Positions 4,005 through 10,307 of a stretch of DNA of 10,307 nt are shown one piece after another. The position numbers and the translations under genes are program-made. The stretch is from the NCBI GenBank assembly GCA_030695605.1, contig JAUYQE010000110.1, positions 1 through 10,307 on the forward strand, in the 5' to 3' direction. Within the stretch, counting starts at the first letter, position 1. The number at the start of each line of letters is the position of its first letter. Source of the stretch: Nanobdellota archaeon (GTDB lineage Archaea; Nanobdellota; Nanobdellia; Woesearchaeales; GW2011-AR9). Under the pieces are notes generated by a model. That model was not told the DNA's origin. It saw only the letters and a list, made by a program, of their open reading frames with translations, and searched no databases.

Positions 4005-5469
4005 AGCCATTCTCGTGCAGCGGTATTTTGAAGAGAAGAAGTTTGTCGAGAGTACCATCCAGTCTTTTAATCGCTTCATTGAGAAAGGCTTGCAGGAAGT
4101 CATCGACGAGAATAAAGAAGCCGAGCCGGCCATCATCCCGCACAATATCGAAAAATTCAAGATCCGCTTTGGGCGTATTACCGTCGGAAAACCAGAAATT
4201 ATCGAGGCAGACGGCAGCAGAAGGCCGATCTATCCCATGGAAGCCCGGCTGCGCAAAATTTCGTATTCTGCTCCCATTAACCTCGAAGTCAGCACCTATA
4301 TCAACGATGTGCAGCGGGAAAATTTTGTGGCGCTCATTGGCAAGCTTCCCATCATGCTGAAAAGCAAGTTCTGCCACTTAGATGGTCTGAAGATCGAAGA
4401 CCTGATCAAGCACGGCGAAGACCCCGGCGATCCGGGCGGCTATTTCATCATCAATGGTACGGAAAAAGTTATTGTTAATGTTGAAGATCTGGCCGCCAAC
4501 AATTTTGTCGTCGAAGAAGACACGAAAAAAGAATTCCATGGGCGGTTCTTTGCGGCACGTGGATCATACAAAATTCCCCATGCTTTGGATCGGAAAAAAG
4601 ATGGCATCTATTACCTGACGTTTACCCGCGTCAAAAACACGCCGCTCATTATCGTTCTGAAAGCACTGGGCTTAGTGAAAGATGAAGAGATCATGAAAGC
4701 CATTTCTTCGGAGAAGATGTACGAAGAAGTCCTGCTCAACTTGTTCGAATTTGTGGAGATTAAGACGCAGGAAGATGCCATGGACTATATTGCCAAGCGC
4801 CTGGGTGCTGGCCAATCCCGGGAAATTCGCCTAGAGCGGACCAAAGAGATGCTGGACAAGTACCTGCTTCCCAATATTGGCATGACCACCAGCGAGCGGC
4901 TGGTGAAAGCCAGAAATCTGTGCAAGATGCTCAAGAAATACCTGGAAGTCAGCTTAGGGCGGCGGCGGCCCGACGATAAGGACCATTACATGAACAAGCG
5001 CCTGCGCCTGAGCGGCGAACTGCTCCTGGATTTGTTTCGCGTGAATTTCAAAGTGCTCGTTGGTGATATCCTCTACAATTTCCAGCGCATTATCAAGCGG
5101 GGAAAAATGCCCAGCATCCGGGTCATTATCCGGGAAAAGCTGCTCACCTCCCGGCTGTATTCTGCGCTCGCAACCGGAGAGTGGGTCGGCGGCCGGCAAG
5201 GCATCGCGCAGCGCATGAGCCGGACGAACTACTTGGATATGGTCTCTCATTTGCAGCGGGTTGTCAGCCCCCTTTCCACCTCACAGGAAAACTTTAGTGC
5301 ACGGGCGTTGCATTGTACGCACATTGGAAGATTATGCCCCATTGAAACGCCAGAAGGAACGAACATCGGCCTGCGCAAGAATCTGGCGATGCTCTGTTCG
5401 GTTTCCCAGGAAGTTGATGAACGCGCCGTCCTCGAGCAGTTGAAAACCATAGGATTGCAAGGTATCTAA
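3997..5469 (+). CDS. rpoB2: DNA-directed RNA polymerase subunit B'' (N-terminal half of split RpoB)
   Basis: This is the N-terminal part of the second-largest polymerase subunit, carrying the protrusion, lobe and fork regions; subunit B' completes it. The length is 490 aa, as usual for split B''. Seen: GYFIINGTEKVI (148-159), DDKDHYMNKRL (326-336), RQGIAQRMSRTNYLD (400-414) leading to SHLQRVVSPLS, and HCTHIGRLCPIETPEG (439-454). The protein ends soon after KNLAMLCSVS, at the usual split point. ATG 3997 lies inside the end of rpoH. Three positions in the fork-region block are unusual from memory of the family: C440 where Pro is usual, I443 where an aromatic is usual, and T455 where Pro follows ETPEG. 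I see no frameshift, and the rest of the motifs are intact, so it is probably functional. Confidence 0.96.
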   Translation: MDKAILVQRYFEEKKFVESTIQSFNRFIEKGLQEVIDENKEAEPAIIPHNIEKFKIRFGRITVGKPEIIEADGSRRPIYPMEARLRKISYSAPINLEVSTYINDVQRENFVALIGKLPIMLKSKFCHLDGLKIEDLIKHGEDPGDPGGYFIINGTEKVIVNVEDLAANNFVVEEDTKKEFHGRFFAARGSYKIPHALDRKKDGIYYLTFTRVKNTPLIIVLKALGLVKDEEIMKAISSEKMYEEVLLNLFEFVEIKTQEDAMDYIAKRLGAGQSREIRLERTKEMLDKYLLPNIGMTTSERLVKARNLCKMLKKYLEVSLGRRRPDDKDHYMNKRLRLSGELLLDLFRVNFKVLVGDILYNFQRIIKRGKMPSIRVIIREKLLTSRLYSALATGEWVGGRQGIAQRMSRTNYLDMVSHLQRVVSPLSTSQENFSARALHCTHIGRLCPIETPEGTNIGLRKNLAMLCSVSQEVDERAVLEQLKTIGLQGI

Positions 5470-5470
5470 G

Positions 5471-7273
5471 ATGGCAGAAGTATACTTTAATTCCCGGTAT
5501 ATTGGAACGGTTGAAGATGCCGCACTTTTTGCTAGTGAGCTGAAGGACTTGCGCCGCAAAGGAAAATTATCCGAGCAGGTGAACGTAAGTTATGACGAAG
5601 CGACGCACGAAGTCCACGTCTTTTCTGAAAGCAGCCGTGCGCAACGGCCTTTAATTGTCGTGAAAGAAGGGCGTTCCTTAGTAACAGAAAAGCATATTGA
5701 ACAGCTGACCAAAGGCGAATTAAGCTGGTTTGACTTGGTGCGGCAGGGCGTTATCGAATATCTTGATGCCGCGGAAGAAGAAAATGCGCTCGTCGCTTCT
5801 ATAGAAGAAGAGCTTACTCCGGAACATACCCATCTGGAAGTGACTCCCGGCGCGATTAGCGGCCTGACTTCTGCTCTGGTTCCGTTCAGTGACTTCAACC
5901 AGCCCTCCCGTTTAATCATCGGCAGCAAGAACCAGAAGCAAGCCCTGGGCTTTTATGCAGCAAATTATCTGTTGCGCATGGACATGGATGCTAATATACT
6001 CCATTATCCGCAGCTTTCGCTGGTGAACACCAGCCTGCACAAGGTGATCCGCTATGAGGACCATCCAGCCGGGCAGAACATGATTGTGGCTATCATGTGT
6101 TACGACGGCTATAACATGGAAGACGGGGTCATACTCAATAAGGCGTCTGTCGAACGGGGCCTGGCCAGAAGCACGTACTTCCGCCCCATGAGCGCTGAAG
6201 AGCTGCGCTACTCCGGCGGCTTGGTCGATGAGATCCGCATTCCGGATAAAGAAGTCAAAGGCTACCGCAGCGAGCGCGATTATCGCTTCCTGGAAGAAGA
6301 CGGCCTGGTCCATCCAGAAGCCAAGCTTTCCCAGGGCGACGTCGTCATTGGAAAAACCAGCCCGCCGCGCTTCCTGAGCGGCATGGATGAATATAACTTG
6401 GCCGGCTCGACACATCGGGAAAGTTCCGTCACCTTGAAGCATGGCGAGGAGGGGATTGCTGACTTTGTGGTACTCACGGAGAACGATGAAGGAAATCGGC
6501 TTATTCAAGTGCGCCTCCGCGAAGAGCGCATCGCCGAAATTGGTGATAAGTTTACGTCCCGGCATGGGCAAAAAGGGGTCGTCGGCATGCTGGTGCCTCC
6601 GCAGGATATTCCATTTTCTACGTCGGGCATTGTGCCGGACCTTATTTTCACGCCGCACGGTATTTCCTCGCGTATGACTATTTCGCATCTCATCGAGCTT
6701 GTTGGCGGAAAAGTTGCGGCCCTTTCCGGCCGCTTTGTGGATGGCACGCTTTTTGAAGGGGAACGCGAAGAAGTGCTTCGAAAAGAGCTCCTCTCGCATG
6801 GCTTCCAAGAGAATGGCAAGGAAGTGTTCTACGATGGAAGAACGGGAAAGCGCATGCTGGCCCAGATTTTCGTCGGCAATATGTATTATCTCCGGCTACG
6901 CCATCTCGTAGCGAACAAGCTCCAGTCCCGCGCCCGAGGGCCGATACAGTTGCTCACTCGGCAGCCGACGGAAGGTAAAGCTAAAGAAGGCGGCTTGCGC
7001 TTGGGAGAAATGGAGAAAGACACCTTCATCGCTCATGGCGCGTCGTTGCTGCTCAAAGAGCGCTTCAGCTCCGACAGTATCGTCGTTCCGGTCTGCGAGA
7101 AATGTGGTTTGGTGGCCATCGAAGACCATTACAAAAATAGGCGGTACTGCATGATGTGCGGTGAAGATATCATTATCAATTACGTGGAGATGAGCTATGC
7201 ATTCAAGCTGCTGCTCGATGAAGTGCGCAGCCTGAACATTTATCCGAAAATAAACTTAGCGACAAAATACTGA
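5471..7273 (+). CDS. rpoB1: DNA-directed RNA polymerase subunit B' (C-terminal half of split RpoB)
   Basis: B' provides the hybrid-binding, wall and anchor regions of the second-largest subunit and contacts A' at the active centre. The product is 600 aa. Seen: MCYDGYNMEDGVILN (209-223), DKFTSRHGQKG (359-369), PHGISSRMTISHLIE (395-409), the TRQPTEGKAKEGG to EMEKD block (496-517) and the C-terminal zinc ribbon with Cys542, Cys545, Cys560 and Cys563. The start ATG is one base after the B'' stop, with AGGT at 5459-5462 as a weak Shine-Dalgarno inside rpoB''. T394 and G397 around the PH, and S399 before SRM, depart from the usual NPHA-IPSRM pattern as I recall it. The last four codons, including the stop, are duplicated just downstream (7262-7285). 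Confidence 0.96.
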   Translation: MAEVYFNSRYIGTVEDAALFASELKDLRRKGKLSEQVNVSYDEATHEVHVFSESSRAQRPLIVVKEGRSLVTEKHIEQLTKGELSWFDLVRQGVIEYLDAAEEENALVASIEEELTPEHTHLEVTPGAISGLTSALVPFSDFNQPSRLIIGSKNQKQALGFYAANYLLRMDMDANILHYPQLSLVNTSLHKVIRYEDHPAGQNMIVAIMCYDGYNMEDGVILNKASVERGLARSTYFRPMSAEELRYSGGLVDEIRIPDKEVKGYRSERDYRFLEEDGLVHPEAKLSQGDVVIGKTSPPRFLSGMDEYNLAGSTHRESSVTLKHGEEGIADFVVLTENDEGNRLIQVRLREERIAEIGDKFTSRHGQKGVVGMLVPPQDIPFSTSGIVPDLIFTPHGISSRMTISHLIELVGGKVAALSGRFVDGTLFEGEREEVLRKELLSHGFQENGKEVFYDGRTGKRMLAQIFVGNMYYLRLRHLVANKLQSRARGPIQLLTRQPTEGKAKEGGLRLGEMEKDTFIAHGASLLLKERFSSDSIVVPVCEKCGLVAIEDHYKNRRYCMMCGEDIIINYVEMSYAFKLLLDEVRSLNIYPKINLATKY

Positions 7274-7285
7274 ACAAAATACTGA
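7262..7285 (+). repeat. 12-bp tandem duplication over the rpoB' stop codon
   Basis: ACAAAATACTGA occurs twice back to back, 7262-7273 and 7274-7285, identical. The unit is four codons (T-K-Y-stop), so the second copy supplies an in-frame second stop. The rest of the 64-bp gap to rpoA' is A-rich, with AGGAG at 7321-7325 as its ribosome-binding site. Confidence 0.9.
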
Positions 7286-7337
7286 CTGAATAAGAAGAAA
7301 ACAAGAAAGCCTGAAAAACAAGGAGAAAAAGCAAAAA

Positions 7338-9905
7338 ATGATAACCATGGATCGCCCCGTTCACAAGAAAATTTCCCGCATGGACTTTGGCTTGTTTTCA
7401 CCCAAGCAGATTGCTGCTTTAGCTACTGCTAAAGTCGTAACACCAGAGCTTTACGACCAAGAAGGCTATCCGGTTGACGGCGGCTTGATGGACCTCCGCT
7501 TGGGCGTTATCGATCCCGGCTTGCGCTGTAAAACGTGCGGCCAGAAATTGAAAGAATGCCCCGGGCACTTTGGGTATATTGAATTAGCTCGGCCGGTCAT
7601 TCATATCAACTTTGTACGGCCGGTCTTTGACCTCTTAAAATCAACCTGCAAGTACTGCAGCCGCATTCTCATGCCGGAAGAAAAAGCCAAGCGCTATCTG
7701 GTGCTCCTTAACAAAGTGAGCGAGGAAGAAGGCTTTGAGGCCCGGCGCAGAAAAGTAAAAGCGCTCGTCACAAAATTCAAAGTAAAAGACAAATGCCCGC
7801 ACTGCCAGGAAAAGCAGGAAAAGATCCGCCTGGAAAAACCCTACTCTTTTTACGAAAGCGATATCCGCTTAAGCCCCATTGAAGTTCGTGCCCGCTTGGA
7901 AAAAGTGTCTGACGAGGATGTTCAGCTCTTTGGCTTTGCTTCCGGCTTCCGCCCGGAATGGATGATCATGACGGTGCTGCCCATTCCTCCGGTAACCATC
8001 CGGCCGAGCATTACGCTGGAAAGTGGGGAGCGCAGCGAAGACGATCTGACCCATAAGCTGGGCGATATCGTACGCATCAACCAGCGGCTGTTCGAAAATA
8101 TCAATGCCGGCGCTCCTGAGGTCATTATCGAAGACCTCTGGGATTTGCTGCAGTATCACGTGACGACGTTCTTCAACAATGAAGTGTCACAATTGCCCCC
8201 GGCGCGGCATCGCGGCGGGCAGATCCTGAAGACACTGAGCAGCAGGATAAAAAGTAAAGATGGCCGTATCCGGTACAATCTGGCGGGAAAAAGAACGGAC
8301 TTTTCAGCGAGAACCGTCATCAGCCCCGATCCGCTCATTAGCTTGAACGAAGTGGGCGTGCCCCTCGCAATTGCCATGAACTTGACGGTGCCAGAACGCG
8401 TAACGGAATGGAATAAAGCCCATCTCCGCGCCTTTGTCGAACGGGGCCCGCTTCTCTATCCTGGTGCGAACTATGTGATTAAGCCGGATGGCCGAAGAAA
8501 GACTATCACGGCAGAAACGAAAGACGAGATTTTGACCGAGCTCGAGACGGGCTATATCGTCGAGCGCCATCTTATTGATGGAGATACTGCTCTCTTTAAC
8601 CGGCAGCCGTCCCTGCACCGCATGAGCATGATGTGCCATCGGGTGAAAGTGCTCCCTGCACGGACGTTCCGCCTGAATCCTGCCGTCTGCAATCCGTATA
8701 ACGCAGATTTTGACGGCGACGAAATGAACTTTCATGTCCCGCAGACGGAAGAAGCCCGCGCGGAAGCAGAAGTGCTCATGCTGGTGGAAACCCAGTTAAT
8801 CAGCCCGCGGTACGGCCTGAGCGTGGTCGGCTGCATCCACGATGGCATCACGGGAAATTACCTGCTGACGAAAGAGCTGATCCTGCAGCGGCCTGAAGCC
8901 ATTGACTTATTGTATACCTGTGGCGTCCGTGACTTTTCCCGCTTGCCCAACAAAGAGAAGCTGGATGGTCGGGAAGTATTTTCCGTCCTGCTTCCTGCGG
9001 ACTTTAATTTTTCAGGAACCGATAGGAGTGGCAGTGAAGTGCGCATCAAGAATGGCGTACTCACCTCTGGCCTCATGGACAAAGCCAATCTGGGTCAGGA
9101 AAGCGGCCTGATGCTGCGGAACATCTATGAGACCTATGGGCCAGCCTATGCTGCAGAGCTCTTAGGGAAAATCTCCAAGCTGGGCATTGCCGTGCTTTCC
9201 AGACGAGGATTTAGCATCGGCGTGAGTGACATGGACTTGCCTGCGGAGACGAAAGCAGAGATCCAGAGAATTATTGCTGAAGCAGAAAAAGAGACCTTGG
9301 CGCTCATTGATCGCTTTCATGAAGGAAAACTGGAGTCTTTGCCTGGCAGAACACTTGTAGAGACGTTAGAGTTGCGCATCATGGAAGTCCTTAATAAAAC
9401 CAGAAACAAGAGCGGCGACGTCGCCATGAAGCAAGTCCGGGATAGCGCGGCAACGGTCATGGCCCGCTGCGGTTCCCGGGGGAATGTGTTGAATATTGCC
9501 CAGATGACGGCCATCGTCGGCCAGCAGGCCTTGCGCGGGAAGCGCATTGAGCATGGTTTCCGGGGAAGGACGTTATCCTACTTCAAGCGTGGGGATTTGA
9601 GCGCTACGGCCAGAGGATTTATCAAGAACAACTTTAAAAGCGGGTTGCGGCCGCATGAATATTTCTTCGGCGCTATGACCGGCAGGGACGCCCTGATGGA
9701 TACGGCGTTAAGAACGCCGAAATCCGGATATTTGTACAGAAGATTGTCCAATGCCATGCAGGACTTGAAAGTAGATTATGACGGTTCCGTGCGGGATGCC
9801 AGCGGCAAGATTGTCCAGTTTGCGTATGGGGAAGATCATCTGGATGTTTCAAAAACCAAAGGTGGAGAGCTTGACGTCAAGAAGATTGTGGAGCAGATGG
9901 AGTGA
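7338..9905 (+). CDS. rpoA1: DNA-directed RNA polymerase subunit A' (N-terminal part of the largest subunit)
   Basis: A' carries the clamp, the active-site aspartates and the bridge helix; A'' supplies the rest of the largest subunit. The length is 855 aa, within the normal range. Seen in order: first zinc site Cys64, Cys67, Cys74, His77 (CKTCG...CPGHFG); second site Cys104, Cys107, Cys153, Cys156; AGKRTDFSARTVISPDP (316-332); FNRQPSLHRMSM (420-431); the catalytic Mg-binding NADFDGDEM (455-463); and the funnel and bridge-helix region through 771-800, ending after VDYDGSVRD as archaeal A' does. ATG 7338 is 12 nt after AGGAG; ATG 7347 (MDRPVHKK) is an alternative three codons on. The bridge helix reads FFGAMTGRDALMDTA rather than the common FFFHAMGGREGLVDTA. 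No rpoA'' follows within the window. Confidence 0.96.
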   Translation: MITMDRPVHKKISRMDFGLFSPKQIAALATAKVVTPELYDQEGYPVDGGLMDLRLGVIDPGLRCKTCGQKLKECPGHFGYIELARPVIHINFVRPVFDLLKSTCKYCSRILMPEEKAKRYLVLLNKVSEEEGFEARRRKVKALVTKFKVKDKCPHCQEKQEKIRLEKPYSFYESDIRLSPIEVRARLEKVSDEDVQLFGFASGFRPEWMIMTVLPIPPVTIRPSITLESGERSEDDLTHKLGDIVRINQRLFENINAGAPEVIIEDLWDLLQYHVTTFFNNEVSQLPPARHRGGQILKTLSSRIKSKDGRIRYNLAGKRTDFSARTVISPDPLISLNEVGVPLAIAMNLTVPERVTEWNKAHLRAFVERGPLLYPGANYVIKPDGRRKTITAETKDEILTELETGYIVERHLIDGDTALFNRQPSLHRMSMMCHRVKVLPARTFRLNPAVCNPYNADFDGDEMNFHVPQTEEARAEAEVLMLVETQLISPRYGLSVVGCIHDGITGNYLLTKELILQRPEAIDLLYTCGVRDFSRLPNKEKLDGREVFSVLLPADFNFSGTDRSGSEVRIKNGVLTSGLMDKANLGQESGLMLRNIYETYGPAYAAELLGKISKLGIAVLSRRGFSIGVSDMDLPAETKAEIQRIIAEAEKETLALIDRFHEGKLESLPGRTLVETLELRIMEVLNKTRNKSGDVAMKQVRDSAATVMARCGSRGNVLNIAQMTAIVGQQALRGKRIEHGFRGRTLSYFKRGDLSATARGFIKNNFKSGLRPHEYFFGAMTGRDALMDTALRTPKSGYLYRRLSNAMQDLKVDYDGSVRDASGKIVQFAYGEDHLDVSKTKGGELDVKKIVEQME

Positions 9906-9941
9906 GGCAAAGGAAGAGAATAGAACTCTGGAGGAAAGAAA

Positions 9942-10229
9942 ATGACAGAAGCACTGAAGTATGGAATTGAGTACACCCTCGAGGGAGGAGAAGTAACTGT
10001 TGAGGGAGGAGAATTAACTGATTACTTTCCTACAGGAGAGGAAATCCTCAAAGCCCGAGCTGCAATCAATTATCAAGAGGCTAAAGTTAATATCGCTCTT
10101 GCTCTTGGGATTTTAGCAATCATTTATTTTGTGGCGAGACCAGCATGGAATGAATTTGTTGAAAAATACCAAGCTCCATCAATGCTGAGTAGCCCAATAG
10201 AAAACACTGTGGAAGAATCTACGGAATGA
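9942..10229 (+). CDS. Unrecognised 95-aa single-pass membrane protein
   Basis: I do not recognise it. ATG 9942 is preceded by GGAGG at 9930-9934 with 7-nt spacing, one of the best ribosome-binding sites in the window. The N-terminal ~47 residues are acidic and contain a 7-residue tandem repeat (EGGEVTV, EGGELTD, residues 14-27). One hydrophobic helix follows (VNIALALGILAIIYFVA, ~49-65), then an acidic tail (PIENTVEESTE). It begins 36 bp after rpoA' with no clear promoter between, so it probably rides on the polymerase transcript. Topology is uncertain: the residues after the helix include R66. Its A/T-rich codon use differs from the rpo genes, and it occupies the place where rpoA'' usually sits. 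Confidence 0.7.
   Translation: MTEALKYGIEYTLEGGEVTVEGGELTDYFPTGEEILKARAAINYQEAKVNIALALGILAIIYFVARPAWNEFVEKYQAPSMLSSPIENTVEESTE
9981..10022 (+). repeat. 21-bp in-frame tandem repeat in the membrane-protein gene
   Basis: Two 21-bp units, 9981-10001 and 10002-10022, are identical at 19 of 21 positions. Both begin GAGGGAGGAGAA, and they differ at unit positions 13 and 20. They encode EGGEVTV and EGGELTD. The near-identity at DNA level indicates a recent duplication. Confidence 0.85.
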
Positions 10230-10307
10230 CGCCCAGAAAAATGGCTTTCAAAAATAGCAATACCAGAGAATGTAACTAGTACGAATCTCATTACGAGGCT
10301 AACACCA
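10230..10307. other. Right-edge segment without a recognised gene
   Basis: The last 78 bases show no supported gene start. An ATG at 10242 opens only 12 codons. No Shine-Dalgarno, T-run or box A was convincing, and nothing here resembles the start of rpoA''. Confidence 0.5.

Noticed and set aside
5912..6808. Long minus-strand open frame (298 codons) inside rpoB'
   Set aside because: It is antisense to strongly conserved RNA polymerase coding sequence and is explained by codon bias there.
1..10307. CRISPR array, insertion sequence or phage genes
   Set aside because: No regularly spaced repeats, transposase-like protein, terminal inverted repeats or phage-type genes were seen.

Overview
The window comes from an archaeon. 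The evidence is the archaeal RNA polymerase operon order rpoH-rpoB''-rpoB'-rpoA' with the second-largest subunit split in two, TTTAWATA-type box A promoters with probable leaderless starts, an archaeal RtcB RNA ligase, a tRNA-Tyr with the archaeal C1-G72 pair, and tRNA introns that fold into bulge-helix-bulge (BHB) motifs. Split B'/B'' is a euryarchaeal and DPANN-like trait. The heavily interrupted tRNAs and the several small unrecognised proteins suggest an uncultivated, possibly DPANN-type lineage, but that placement is inference.

Layout. 1-165 is the 3' end of an unrecognised gene. 211-1704 is rtcB behind a box A that points to a leaderless ATG, followed by a small unknown gene (1711-2097). 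On the opposite strand lie two overlapping unknown genes (2121-2339 and 2323-2895), one of them a small single-pass membrane protein with a cysteine cluster. 2964-3717 is a cluster of three tRNA genes, Tyr(GTA), Asp(GTC) and Lys(TTT). From 3768 the polymerase operon runs to 9905: rpoH, rpoB'', rpoB', rpoA'. Where rpoA'' is normally found there is instead a small single-pass membrane protein (9942-10229).

The main discovery is the tRNA cluster. Read by hand, the three genes hold seven introns totalling 335 nt against 222 nt of mature tRNA. Each has one intron at the canonical 37/38 site and one in the T-loop at 59/60, and tRNA-Lys has a third in the D-loop (20/21). For six of the seven, a 4-bp central helix can be drawn between exon and intron. 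The three T-loop introns each carry a short complement of the near-universal TTCR of the T-loop. A structured leader with its own box A precedes tRNA-Asp.

How the parts fit: the splicing endonuclease (not in this window) would cut the BHB motifs and RtcB would join the tRNA exons, so the nearby ligase is the enzyme these tRNAs need. The polymerase genes are tightly coupled (8-nt overlap H/B'', 1-nt gap B''/B') and supply the H, B'', B' and A' subunits of one enzyme. Several usually conserved residues in the B'' fork-loop region and the A' bridge helix are replaced.
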